A DNA stretch of 64,000 nt from Cryoendolithus antarcticus (Eukaryota > Ascomycota > Dothideomycetes > Cladosporiales > Cladosporiaceae): NCBI GenBank assembly GCA_002077065.1, contig NAJO01000022.1, positions 620,001 through 684,000 on the forward strand, in the 5' to 3' direction. Below are positions 9,504-21,792 of the stretch, piece by piece. Positions within the stretch are counted from its first letter, which is position 1. The number at the start of each line of letters is the position of its first letter. A program made the position numbers and the translations under genes. The notes under the pieces were generated by a model, which made no database searches, was not told the DNA's origin, and saw nothing but the letters and a program-made list of their open reading frames with translations.

Positions 9504-10871
9504 GTGGTGGGTACGCTTGTATCCATACACCACTACTGCACAAAGTCGCGTGTCGTGAGCCGCACACTCAGCCCTATGTAAATGCAGCACACTAGCAGAC
9601 CATCTCCGGCCTGCACGGAGAGCCGACTGTGCTACTATTCAGCACACAAGTGTACTACTCCCCATGATGAACTTCTCAGCGACGTTCTGGTAGTCGCAAG
9701 ACCACTCCACGATGCATCAACCGCAGCCAAGAGTATCAATCTAGAAGGTTCGCACAAATGACATACTTTACGACCAAAGAAGAAATCGAAGGATCGTGGT
9801 ACTCGGGTGTCGGGTCGCGTGCTTCTATGTTTATCTAGCGCCCGCAGATCCCTATCCGCTCTTCTGCCTCCTCCGAGCGCCCGTGCTTCCTTCCATCATC
9901 AGCCTCAATTTGGATATCGCCATGTGCGACGTGAACAAATCTGCTCACGAGGTTCTCTGGAAAGCAGGAAGGTTCTCCAAGGGACGATATCCTACAACAT
10001 CAATGCCATAGCTTCAACAATTGACTCCGGTTGAGAGCTTCTCCAATGTTGGGGAAAGCTGCGGAGGTTTTCGGTGACGGTGCCTGCATGGTTGATGACC
10101 TCAACCGGAGGTCCACCAGAAATTATGTACTGTACCTTGGACTAGGGTCTTGGAGTGTGCATGCACTCCGCAATGGCTGGATATGCGCGCCTACGCTCAA
10201 CGATGTCCCTACAATAATGTGGGATTATGGGCATCAGGCAGGCGAAGGCGCAGTACAGTTTGAAGGAAGCGATGGTGTCTTGCTAATATTGGTGGTCAGC
10301 CTCGCAGCAATAATGAGGATCCTCGACCTGCAGTGCCGTGGGCCCGGCGCGAGAATCTCGCGACCATGCAGCCGGTGATTTGATGGGGGTCCTTCGTTGA
10401 TGGCTTGGTGCATCTGTTCCGAAGTCAGCTGTATCCGCTTTTGGCTTGGGAGATCTGTTGACTTGTCCGTGCGTAGGGGAGCTTTGGACAACTTTCTTGG
10501 GGCAGTGGATAGAATATACCGATAGCCCTCACCAGATCTTTCCCTTCCCACTTTCCCCCCCCTCTCTGCAACATACACTCCCTACCGCAGCATTATCATC
10601 ATTCCTCCGCGAGCAGTCTCGTGGTCATACACCCTCTCACCGGACCACTCATCGACATTTCGCAGCAGCCGCAACAGCGGACCCCACAACGTCACTTCCG
10701 GACATTGGGGGATTTGAAGAATCTCAGCTACATTTCGAGCCACTGCAGCTGGACTTCTATCCTCGTCCGCGCACTCCCCGACTACAGCACATATTTGAGC
10801 CTTCAGCAGCGATAGTGCTTATAATCAGCATTCCGCTGTTTCTTTCCTTTGGCCGAATTTAGCACCATTGT
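9504..10871. other. Long intergenic region and ACC1 promoter/leader
   Basis: About 1.37 kb without a supported gene. The last 350 bases are CT-rich (for example around 10545-10565) with short upstream ORFs, as expected for a long leader of the acetyl-CoA carboxylase mRNA. Open frames of 60-140 codons here overlap on both strands, mostly start at non-ATG codons and have no family features. Confidence 0.5.
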
Positions 10872-13800
10872 ATGAACACGACAGACCGCAATATGGCGGA
10901 CGCAGTAGGCGGAGCGGCGCCCAAGACCAACGGCCACACTAATGGCGAGAAGGCCAGCTATTCGTCGAAATTCGATCTTGCGGATCACTTCATTGGTGGC
11001 AATGAGTTGTCACGAGCGCCGCCGAGCAAGGTGAAGGACTTTGTAGCGGCGAGCGACGGGCACACGGTCATCACGAGTGTAAGTATTTGGCAACTGACGA
11101 GACGAAGTGTGGCAATTTCTGACATGGTAACAGATCCTGATTGCCAACAACGGTATTGCGGCAGTCAAGGAGATTCGATCAGTGCGAAAATGGGCGTACG
11201 AGACGTTCGGCGACGAGAAAGCCATCCAATTCGTGGTTATGGCCACGCCTGAGGATTTGGGTGCTAACGCAGACTACATCCGCATGGCCGACAAGTATGT
11301 TGAGGTGCCGGGTGGTACGAACAATAACAACTACGCCAACGTGGAGCTCATTGTGGATGTGGCGGAGCGGATGGGTGTGCACGCTGTTTGGGCCGGATGG
11401 TAAGCAAAAGTGAGAGAGGATGGCAGAGGACTAGAACTAATTTCTTGAAAGGGGACACGCCTCAGAAAACCCGAAGCTGCCCGAATCGCTCGCTGCGTCG
11501 CCTCATAAGATTGTCTTCATTGGACCTCCTGGATCAGCCATGCGCTCGCTTGGTGACAAGATTTCCTCCACGATCGTTGCACAGCACGCAAAGGTGCCTT
11601 GCATTCCCTGGTCAGGGACTGGTGTGGACAAGGTCATCACGGGCAACAACGGCATTGTCACAGTCGATGATGAGACGTATGCCAAGGGCTGCGTCAACAA
11701 CGCCGAGGAGGGTCTGGCTGCCGCAAAGCGCATTGGCTTCCCTGTCATGGTCAAAGCATCAGAAGGAGGTGGTGGCAAAGGTATCCGAAAAGTCGATAGC
11801 GAGGAGCGCTTCGCGGCTTTGTACAAAGAGGCTGCAAGCGAGATACCCGGATCGCCCATCTTCATCATGAAGCTGGCTGGCAATGCCCGACATTTGGAGG
11901 TTCAACTCCTGGCTGATCAGTACGGCAACAACATTTCGCTGTTCGGCCGTGATTGTTCCGTCCAGCGAAGACATCAAAAGATCATTGAGGAGGCGCCAGT
12001 CACGATTGCAGGACCCAAGGTCTTCCGGGAGATGGAGAAGGCAGCTGTCTCGCTTGGGAGACTTGTCGGATACGTCTCTGCCGGAACAGTCGAATACCTG
12101 TACTCTCACGCTGAGGATAGCTTCTACTTCCTCGAGCTCAACCCGCGTCTTCAGGTCGAGCATCCTACCACCGAGATGGTGTCTGGTGTGAATCTTCCAG
12201 CTGCCCAGCTGCAAGTTGCCATGGGTATCCCTCTTCACCGCATTCGTGACATTCGCTTGCTCTACGGATCCGACCCACACTCTTCCACGGAGATTGACTT
12301 CAACTTCGAGAAGGAGGGCTCAGTAGTCAACCAGCGACGACCACAGCCCAAGGGCCATTGTACGGCTTGCCGTATCACTTCTGAGGATCCCGGCGAGGGC
12401 TTCAAGCCTTCGTCTGGTACGATGCACGAGTTGAACTTCCGATCCAGCTCAAACGTCTGGGGCTACTTCTCCGTCAGCGCCGCCTCAGCAATCCACAACT
12501 TCGCCGATTCGCAATTCGGTCACATCTTCGCCTACGGTGAAAGCAGACAGGCATCGCGGAAGCACATGGTGGTGGCCTTGAAAGAGCTGAGCATTCGTGG
12601 TGACTTCAGGACAACGGTGGAATACTTGATCAAGCTGCTGGAGACACCAGCTTTCGAGGACAACACCATCACAACCGGCTGGCTTGATGAGCTGATCAGC
12701 AAGAAGCTGACAGCCGAGCGTCCGGACCCCATGAAGGCCATTGTCTGCGGAGCTGTTACCAAGGCACACATGGCCGCTGAGAAGTGCATTGGAGAGTACC
12801 GCACTGGACTGGAGAAGGGTCAGGTACCCAGCAAAGATGTCCTCAAGACGGTGTTCCCGATCGAGTTCATCTACGACGGCATGAAGTACAAGTTCACCGT
12901 CACGCGGTCGAGCGTGGACAGCTACACTCTCTTCATCAACGGAAGCCGAGCTGTCGTTGGCACACGAGCTCTCTCCGATGGTGGTCTCCTTGTCCTGCTT
13001 GGTGGTCACTCGCACAGCGTCTACTGGAAGGAGGAGGTCGGTGCCATTCGCATGTCTGTCGATGGCAAGACGTGTCTGCTCGAGCAAGAGAACGATCCCA
13101 CACAACTCCGGACACCATCGCCCGGTAAGCTAGTCAAGTTCACCGTCGAGAACGGCGAGCATGTCAGCAAGGGGCAGACCTTTGCCGAAGTCGAGGTCAT
13201 GAAGATGTACCTTCCTCTTGTCGCACTTGAGGATGGCTTGGTCAATCTTATCAAGCAGCCTGGCGCAACCCTCGAGGCTGGTGACGTTATTGGCATACTA
13301 GCGCTCGACGACCCGTCAAAGGTCAAATCCGCACAGCCTTTCTTGGACCAGCTGCCTGATATTGGTCCACCTGTTGTGCCTGGTGCGAAGCCACCCCAGA
13401 AGTACGCCTACCTCATGGGTATCCTGCAGGACATCCTCCAGGGTTATGACAATCAGATGGTCATGAAGCAGACTGTCAAGGAGCTCATCGCTGTGCTTCG
13501 CGACCCTGAGCTGCCATACGCTGAGTGGCGCGCACAGGCCTCAGCGCTGCACTCGCGCATGCCGCAGAAGCTGGACACACTATTCGAGCAGACTGTCGAT
13601 CGAGCACACTCCCGCGGCTCTGAGTTCCCTGCCAAGCCACTGCAGAAGGTCTTCGACAAGTTCGTGCAGGAGACCGTGTCTGCAGGGGACGCCGATCTCC
13701 TTCGAAGCTCACTTTCGCCAATTCTGGCCATAATGACAAAGTACTCCGACGGCCTCAAAGCGCACGAGCTAGGTGTCTTTGTGTCCTTGTTCGAGCAATA

Positions 13801-16800
13801 CTCATCTGTTGAGAGCATCTTTGCTTCAAGGCAGACGAGAGACGAGGAGGTCATTCTGGCTCTCCGTGACGCCAACAAGGAGAAGGTCAGCAATGTTGTC
13901 AACATTGTGTTGTCCCACACCCGAGTCAGCGCGAAGAACAACCTGCTCGTCGAGATCTTGCAGGCATACCGACCCAATCTGCCCAATGTCGGCAATGTGG
14001 CTAAGTACTTCAAGCCATCGCTGCAAATCCTCGCTGAGCTCGAGGGTCGTGCTACAGCGAAGGTCGCACTCAAGGCGCGTGAGCTGCTTATCCAATGCGC
14101 AATGCCTTCGCTTGAGGAGCGCACATCACAGATGGAGCACATCCTGCGCTCTTCGGTTCTTGAGTCAAGATACGGCGAGTCTGGCTGGGATCACAGGGCA
14201 CCGAATTTCGACATCATCAAGGAGGTGGTCGACTCGAAATATACTGTGTTCGATGTGTTGCCACAATTCTTCGTTCACCAGGATCCGTGGGTCTCGCTTG
14301 CGGCATTGGAAGTCTACACTCGCCGTGCATACCGCGCGTACCAGCTTACTTCGATCGACTATGTGACGGAGAACGATACGCCGTATGTGCTTACCTGGGA
14401 CTTCTCGCTACGGAAGGTTGGCGAGTCTGCGTTCGGTCTGCCGATCGAATCATCTCACCCCTCGACGCCAGGCACGCCTGCTGAGGGCTTCGCGAGAGTG
14501 ACCTCGCTGAGCGACATGAGCTACCTCACACGGCAAGCACAAGGCACTGAACCCACCCGCAAGGGCGCAGTCGTGCCTGTGCAGTACCTTGACGAGATTG
14601 ACGAGGTGCTCATGAAGGCTCTTGAGGTCTTCCCAGTCAGTGGCGAGAAGGAGAAGAACGGCGGTAGCCTCATGGCTGACCTCAGCAAGCGCCGCACTCC
14701 GCAAGCACCGAAGCTAGAGTCCAATGATGACCTTACTGCGGTGTGCAACGTCGCTGTCCGCGATGCCGAGAGCCAAGACGACAAGGAGATCCTTGCACGC
14801 TTGACACCGATCGTTAACGAGTACCGCGATGAGCTGCTCTCGCGCCGTGTCCGCCGATTGACATTCATCTGCGGTCACAAGGACGGCACATACCCAGGCT
14901 ACTACACCTTCCGGGGGCCTGCGTACGAGGAAGACGCCAGCATTCGTCACAGCGAACCCGCCACTGCTTTCCAGCTTGAGTTGGGACGTTTGTCGAAGTT
15001 CCACATCAAGCCTGTCTTCACTGAGAACCGTGGCATTCACATGTACGAGGCCATCGGCAAGAACGCAGAGAATGACAAGCGCTACTTCACCCGCGCTGTC
15101 GTCCGACCTGGCCGCCTGCGCGAGGATATCCCGACCGCGGAGTACATGATCTCGGAGGCCGACCGCTTGATGACTGACATCCTGGACGCCATGGAGATCG
15201 TTGGTAACAACAATTCTGACATGAATCACATCTTCATCAACTTCTCTGCGGTCTTCCCACTGCAGCCGAAGGAGGTCGAGGAAGCTCTAGGCACGTTCTT
15301 GGACCGCTTCGGTCGCCGCGCATGGAGACTTCGTGTGACTGGTGCTGAAATCAGAATCATCTGCACAAACCCCGAGACTGGTGCACCATATCCTCTTCGT
15401 GTGATCATCACGAACACCTCCGGTTACATTGTGCAAGTCGAACTGTACGAGGAGCGCAAGTCTGACAAGGGTGGCCAATGGCTGTTCCACTACATCGGCG
15501 GCACGACCAAGTTCGGCTCCATGCACCTGCGCCCTGTATCTGCGCCCTACGAGACGAAGGGTGCGCTGCAGCCAAAGCGATACAAGGCTCACATTATGGG
15601 TACGCAGTACGTGTACGACTTCCCCGAGTTGTTCAGGCAAGCGATCGAGAACAGCTGGAAGGCTATAGTAGATCTTCACCCTGGTCTCAAGGACAAGAAG
15701 CCTGTGCAGGGAGAGTGCATCGAGTACAGCGAGCTCGTGCTCGATGAGCACGACCAGCTTGCTGAGGTCAATCGCGATCCTGGCACCAACACCATTGGTA
15801 TGATCGGCTGGCTGGTCACTGCAAAGACGCCCGAGTACCCTCGCGGCCGTCGCTTCATCATCATTGCCAACGACATCACCTTCAAGATCGGATCCTTCGG
15901 CCCACAGGAAGATAAGTTCTTCCACAAGTGCTCTGAGCTTGCACGCAAGCTTGGTATCCCGAGGATCTACCTATCTGCCAACTCCGGTGCACGCATTGGT
16001 ATGGCTGAAGAGCTCATCCCTCACTTCTCCGTTGCATGGAAGGATGAGTCCAGGCCAGAGGCTGGGTTCGAGTACCTTTACTTGACTTCGGAGAAGAAGG
16101 CACGATTCGAGGACGGTGCACTCAAGGCTGTCCAGACGAAGGAGGTCAAGCTTGGCGGTGAGACACGACACGTCATCACTACCATCATCGGCGCCGAAGA
16201 GGGTCTCGGTGTGGAGTGCTTGAAGGGCTCAGGCTTGATTGCTGGCGAGACTGCACGAGCATACGAGGACATCTTCACGGTCACCCTCGTCACTTGCCGA
16301 TCAGTCGGAATCGGTGCCTACCTCGTCCGCCTCGGTCAGCGAGCAATCCAGATTGAAGGCCAACCGATCATCCTCACCGGTGCGCCTGCCATCAACAAGC
16401 TCCTTGGACGCGAAGTGTACACCTCCAACTTGCAGCTCGGTGGAACGCAGATCATGTACAAGAACGGTGTATCGCACATGACTGCCAACGATGATTTCGA
16501 GGGTGTCTCCAAGATCGTCAAGTGGATGTCGTTTGTGCCCGACAAGAAGGGCAGCCCGGTCCCCATCTCGCCTAGCGCAGACTCTTGGGACCGCGATATC
16601 ACTTTCTTCCCGCCACAGAAGCAGCCTTACGATGTGAGGCACTTGATTGCTGGACACCAGTCACCGGACGGGTTCCTCTCAGGTCTATTTGATAAGAACT
16701 CCTTTGAGGAGTCTCTCGGTGGCTGGGCTCGCACTGTCGTTGTCGGTCGTGCACGCCTCGGTGGCATCCCGATTGGTGTCATTGGTGTTGAGACTCGCTC

Positions 16801-17871
16801 TGTCGAGAACGTCACGCCTGCTGATCCTGCCAACCCCGACTCCATCGAGCAAGTCACGAACGAAGCTGGTGGTGTCTGGTACCCCAACTCGGCTTTCAAG
16901 ACTGCGCAGGCCATCAAGGACTTCAATCATGGTGAGCAATTGCCGCTGATGATCTTGGCCAACTGGCGTGGTTTCTCTGGTGGTCAGAGGGATATGTACA
17001 ACGAGGTGCTCAAATATGGGTCCTACATCGTCGATGCGCTCGTCAAGTACGAGCAGCCAGTGTTCGTCTACATCCCGCCGTTCGGCGAATTGCGTGGTGG
17101 ATCATGGGTAAGTCAAGTCAATTCCATCACATGCATCGCAATACTGACAATTTCCAGGTCGTCGTCGATCCCACGATCAACCCGCAATTCATGGAGATGT
17201 ACGCTGACGAGGAGGCCCGCGGTGGTGTCCTTGAGCCCGAGGGTATCGTCGGTATCAAGTACCGCAAAGAGCGCCAGCTCGAGACCATGGCCCGTCTGGA
17301 CCCGGCATACGGCGACCTCAAGCGCCGCTCCCTCGAGAAAACCCTCACGCCCGAAGAGCAGAAGAAGATCAAGGACCAGATGACCGGGCGCGAGACCCTT
17401 CTCCTACCCGTCTACCTCCAGATCTCCCTGCAATACGCCGATCTGCATGACCGCGCCGGCCGCATGCAAGCCAAGGACACGATCCGCATGCCCCTGCAAT
17501 GGAAGAACGCAAGGCGATTCTTTTACTGGCGTCTCCGTCGCCGTTTGAACGAGGAGTACGTCCTCAAGCGCATGGCGACTGCTTCTTCCAAGGAGCTCGT
17601 TTCGCGCTCCCAGAACCTCAAGACTTTGGAAGCTTGGTTCGGGCAACCCAAGTTCGGCACTGACGATATGAATGTCGCGCTTTGGTTTGAGGAGAACCGC
17701 AAGGTGGTCGCGGAGAAGATTGAGAAGATCAAGATGGAGGCTGTGGCTTATGATGTTGCGTCTCTGCTGAGGGGTAACAAGGAGGGTGGGCTGGCGGGTG
17801 TTGCGCAGGTTCTGAGTATGTTGCCTGTGGCCGAGAAGGAGGAGGTGCTCAAGAGGCTCGCGAGAGCTTAA
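10872..17871 (+). CDS. ACC1: Acetyl-CoA carboxylase (cytosolic, multifunctional)
   Basis: Four exons: 10872-11078, 11134-11399, 11452-17107, 17158-17871; 2280 aa, the usual fungal length. A second ATG at 10893 is an equally possible start. Biotin carboxylase domain: [25 protein letters not shown], the ATP-grasp [13 protein letters not shown] and [16 protein letters not shown]. The biotin carrier motif EVMKM places the biotinylated lysine at residue 742 (codon 13202-13204). The central region is followed by the carboxyltransferase domain with [34 protein letters not shown] and [12 protein letters not shown]. It makes malonyl-CoA from acetyl-CoA, the committed step of fatty acid synthesis. All key motifs are intact. 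Confidence 0.98.
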
Positions 17872-18043
17872 GAGGCCATCGCTTGAGGGATTGTGGGTAT
17901 AGTGTAGCGTTTGCGGAATGTTTTCCTCGTTTGTGAACATGGACATGTCATTATCAAGGTGTATAGGGTGCAAGGGATAATGATACATAGACTTAGTATT
18001 CCTCGTTTTACTTTACTCATCGCCTCATGCCATAAGTGGTGTT

Positions 18044-19403
18044 TCACCTGCTCGCCTTCCTCGGTCGCTCGACTACGTGCTCCACGCCTCTGATCACAAC
18101 CCGCAACCTCCTCCCCATCGCCACATTCCACTCCCCCATCCCCTCCTGCACGCCAGGCTTCGGGTACAACCTGGCTACAGCTTTCACATCACCTTCACTG
18201 ACCTTCGCTTTCGCAGCATCCACGTCACCTCCCTGCACCACCGCACTGCCGTCCTTCTTGGCTAGCACCCACTTCTTGTGATCATCGAGATTGGTTCCAG
18301 CGGGTGAGCCAGAGAAGGAGTCGTAGATCATGATACTGTCGTAGTCGAACTTCTGGGAGTTCTGATAGGCTTTCCACTTGCGGCGTTGCGGTTTCGAGCG
18401 AACGTCTTGGGGACGGAGAAAGGAGAGGGCGGAGGGGAGGTAGACTCCTGCAGCGGCATCGTCTGCGCAGCTAAACAATCAATCCTTGTCAGCTCTCTCT
18501 TTGGGGAACATTGCTGGCACGAGTCGATTGAGAGCACATTGCAAAAGCCCAGGGCAGCACGATCCAGTTCGAGAGATACGGCTAAGGTGAGGGCACTCAC
18601 ACTACACGCATACGAGCGTCGTCCTTCATGTCGTCGTCGAACAACGCATGCTCGTCTATCTTGACGTCTGCCATAGCCTTAGTGTAGCCGTCGAGATTTT
18701 CGCAGTGAAAGGTCAGATACGTATCGCGATCTGGTCGCTGATGCTCGCTGCTGCGGTCAGTGCTGTTTGCTGATCATTAGCATGGGAGACAATCTAACTG
18801 ATTCAGTCCCATCACATGCCCAAGCTCATGTGTCATTGCCTTCACAGCTTTGTCATGGGTCGCGTCGTCTCCTGGGATCAGGTGGCAGAATGTAAGTAGA
18901 TGTCGACCACGCTGCTTCCCAGCATAGTCGTAGCCCGTGGTAGCGCTCTCTGTGCTACATTCGTTCCAGTTGTACTCGTCGTTGCCATCTTTCGTGCCGT
19001 CAACGATTACGAGAGCGTCGTCTCTGATCTTCGGATCGCTGCACGATAGCGTCTCGGCGTTGTCTGGCACAATGGTCACGGTTGATACGGTCATTGCATG
19101 CGCCCATTTAACAATTGCTTTGTCGAGTATGGGTTGAAGGTTCATTTTTGATCGGTCGTCCTTGAAGCAGTAGCGCACAGGCTGCATCTGTTGGGGTCCG
19201 GCGCACAGGACTGGCCATGGGCCGTAGCCACCAATGACTTTGTCGTCTTTGATCGGCTGGACGCCTATCCATCGCTTTGATATAGTGGGCCTGTTCGTAG
19301 GTGGAGGCGGTACGATTTGATCGACATGGGGAAGATCAGTCTTCTTGTGGAGGAAGAGCAGGACATTGAGTGATAGCAGAATCAGGAGAGTGGTACTTGT
19401 CAT
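18044..19403 (-). CDS. Astacin-like zinc metallopeptidase (M12A), membrane-anchored or secreted
   Basis: Three exons: 19403-18799, 18747-18601, 18470-18044; 392 aa. The N-terminus MTSTTLLILLSLNVLLFLHKK is a signal peptide or anchor. Splicing exon 1 to exon 2 rebuilds the zinc site HELGHVMGLNHEHQRPDRD; the third His (residue 202) is split by the intron, so the motif HExxHxxGxxHExxRxDR exists only in the spliced form. Metal ligands would be H192, H196 and H202, with E193 catalytic. Exon 3 has DYDSIMIYDS, the Met-turn (M298). Cysteines at VLCAG, RYCF, LSCSD and NECST suggest disulfides. Astacins are secreted endopeptidases; the target here is unknown. Confidence 0.85.
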
Positions 19404-19751
19404 GATCGGCTCTCCGCTCGTGTGTACGCATGTCGAGTCAATCTGAAAATCTTGAACATCACGAGGAGTGGTATATACACTTGACCGCAGAGCACCGCGT
19501 GAGCCATAGCAAACACATACCGGCCCAGATCTATAAGCTTGCAGATGTCGGTGAGCACCACCGACCATAACCTCGTCGACATAGCCTTGTGCTAGCACGT
19601 TTCCAGAAGGCAAGTTCTGGCAGCTCAAAGACCCGTTCCTAGTGCCCACCTCGATCGTCGCTCCTGGCCGCCTTCTCTGCTCCCTGCTTCGCCGTCACCC
19701 AACATCTGCCTCGAAGTACTGGCAGCGGCCATAGATGCCACTATCGGATGT
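19404..19751. other. Intergenic region, promoter of the metallopeptidase gene
   Basis: Between the metallopeptidase start and the stop of the BTB gene on the same strand. The metallopeptidase frame stays open upstream of its ATG without another plausible start. No separate gene seen. Confidence 0.4.
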
Positions 19752-20674
19752 TTAGAACTTCTCCTTGAACAGAGTGTAGGCCAGCGAATCGATCGAAGAC
19801 ACTGCTGCCTCGATATCGTATCTCTCCGCGAGAGCCTTGCTGCGAAGTAAAGCGGCCACGATGAGATCCCGAATCGCAGGTGCCGTGATAGGCGTCGACG
19901 CAAACACGAATGTGATTACCTCGGCCATTCCTATATGGTTCCACCCCTTTGTGAGAGCTGATTGGAACTTCTCGGCCGCCAGCTGCTGTAAGCCAGTCAC
20001 CTGATATTTTGTAGCCGTCGCAAACACCGCAGCATGTTCCAGAAGCTGCGTATCCTTGGTGCCATTCGAGGCTAGTGTCAATGGCTGCACAGCCTTGGAA
20101 TTATCGCTCCCTACGACATTGGATGCTTCGTCGTCAGAAGAGTCAGACGTTCTTGGGCGCTTCTGACTTCTCGCGGCTTTCGCAATATACGCGCGATGTG
20201 CCGAGCCTGTAAGACCAGATGGAGTGGGCTTTGTCGCTGCTAGCTGAGGCGTCGCGTTCACGTGCTTCTTCAACTTGTAATCGAGCTCGTAGAAATAGTC
20301 GACCATGACCTTGATGATCTCCGGATCGTCGCAAGCATCGTCGACTTCGTGTGAGCCACTTTCAGCAGCTTTGAGGGTAATACTGCACTCCTGGCCTTCC
20401 TGTGAGACAGTCAGCGGCTCCGTCTCTACTCCAGGTGCTGACATCCTACCTTGAATCCACCCGCCTTGAATACGATCCGGAAGTACTTGGACTGCGCTGC
20501 GAGGACAACTTTGTGCACCTTGAACGAGTAGGATCCGCACTTGATTTCGAAGTCGCAAAGCTCGTCATTGCTGCGCAATCTGCAACATAGTCAGGTAAGA
20601 AGCATGCGAGATCACTGTGAAGAGCTTCACCCAGCGATGGCTTTGCGCATAGCTTCTGTCCGTGTTGCTGCCAT
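19752..20674 (-). CDS. BTB/POZ domain protein
   Basis: Three exons: 20674-20631, 20579-20450, 20399-19752; 273 aa. The N-terminus MAATRTEAMRKAIAG leads into a BTB core split by introns: ELCDFEIKCGSYSFKVHKVV, AAQSKYFRIVFKAGGFKEGQ, ITLKAAE and DPEIIKVMVDYFYELDY. A nuclear-localisation-like basic stretch with RSQKRPRTSDSSDDE follows, then the C-terminal helices (HAAVFATATKYQVTGLQQLAAEKFQ) typical of fungal BTB proteins. The BTB domain mediates dimerisation or cullin-3 adaptor contacts in characterised proteins. This fungal group has many members of unknown function. Confidence 0.87.
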
Positions 20675-20989
20675 GGTGTAAGTTGGAGTATCTTAGACGA
20701 TCTTGCTGTGAGTTGAGGGTCTGTTTCAATGTTCAACAGGAGCGAGATGTACGGCGCAGGGATCAATCTGGAATTCCACATGATAGACTTCCTCTACCAG
20801 TGACACTTCGTAGAGAGATGACTTGGAGTGAAGTGAAAGTCATGCTGCTCATGACAAGCAGTGAGTCCGGCATAGCTCCTTCGTTCGCAGCTCACTCAGG
20901 CATGCGTGAGTGCTGCCCTGCTCGTTGTCGCAGAGTCACCTAAAGCTGCTCTCGATCGCTGTTTTATTAACGACAGCACCGTCTTTGGA
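20675..20989. other. Intergenic region upstream of the BTB gene
   Basis: Promoter side of the leftward BTB gene. Rightward open frames here begin with GTG rather than ATG. Nothing else supported. Confidence 0.35.
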
Positions 20990-21277
20990 CTACCACCCGC
21001 GGCGCGTGGGAGAGAGACACGTAGAAGCGGCAGGTCGTGGATTTTGCACGACTCTTCCACTCGGCGCGATAGGCGCGATAGATGGGCTGACATCGCTGAG
21101 CACTTTCACAACGGCGATATGGAAAGCTGTTTTGCGTTGATACTGGCGAATGTAGAGCTTGTATTTCGAAGTGACATCGACAAATGCTTGGCCCGTGCTG
21201 TCATGTACGTGGGGGGCAAAGGGGCCTGCTGCACTCGACAGCATTGCGGCTACCATGAAAGGAGAATAATTGAGCAT
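20990..21277 (-). CDS. Possible small secreted or hypothetical protein
   Basis: A 95-codon frame with ATG at 21277. The N-terminus MLNYSPFMVAAMLSSAAGPFAP is signal-peptide-like but only moderately hydrophobic; the rest is basic with Tyr and Pro and one Cys. A TATA-like sequence (catataatag, minus strand) lies about 100 bases upstream, near 21373-21382. No family recognised and no intron support. It could equally be a chance frame. Confidence 0.2.
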   Translation of the reverse strand: MLNYSPFMVAAMLSSAAGPFAPHVHDSTGQAFVDVTSKYKLYIRQYQRKTAFHIAVVKVLSDVSPSIAPIAPSGRVVQNPRPAASTCLSPTRRGW

Positions 21278-21474
21278 GTATGAAGGAGTGAACACTGCGC
21301 TACAGCTACGCTCTGATCGAGTACATACGACACGGACTTGAGTATATTGCATGTAGTGTCGTCTCAAAGCTATTATATGCTACCCACCGACTGTACAAAC
21401 TCAGCTTCGAAGCGATACAGAGTCGCAAACCCATTGCGGCTCCTTCTCTACAGCTACCCACCCACGTAGTCTAT

Positions 21475-21792
21475 CTAGTTCTCCTCGTCTTCATCGGGGT
21501 CGCATATATCGCACCTGCACACGAAGCCTTTGCGCTGAACCCACAGCTTATGCCTCATAGACTTCATGTACCTCCGCATCATCTCCGCTTCTTTGATCAG
21601 CTTGAGCTCACGGCGCTTATGTTTGCAGCTCTGCCCCTTCGTTCCCAGACCTTGACCCACGCAGTGAGAGCACCGGAGCTCCTCAACTACTTTCTTCGGC
21701 TTCTTCGCAGCGCTCTCGTTACCCTGATCTGCTTTCTTAGTCTTGCTTTTCTTCAAAGTCTTGTCCGAAGTATATTCATCAGATGCTGAATG
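21475..21792 (-). other. Cys/Lys-rich open frame directly after the PNUTS TAG, no ATG start
   Basis: In the same frame as the PNUTS-like gene, 105 sense codons remain open immediately after its TAG (21795-21793) and end at a second TAG (21477-21475). The peptide is Lys-rich at first, then has cysteines spaced CSHC, SCKH and CRCDIC, like a small zinc-binding module, and an acidic tail. There is no in-frame ATG before MMRRYMKSM. It may be a readthrough extension, an exon of an unresolved transcript or 3' UTR. See findings. Confidence 0.25.

Noticed and set aside
10031..10378. Plus-strand frame of 115 codons upstream of ACC1
   Set aside because: No ATG at its start, no recognisable features, competing frames on the other strand.
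11540..17383. A 1947-codon frame ending at 17383 as the acetyl-CoA carboxylase gene
   Set aside because: It lacks the first two exons and reads through the 17108-17157 intron into the wrong frame; the spliced model restores the full-length protein.
20906..21283. Plus-strand frame of 125 codons
   Set aside because: Starts with GTG and overlaps a minus-strand candidate; no coding features.
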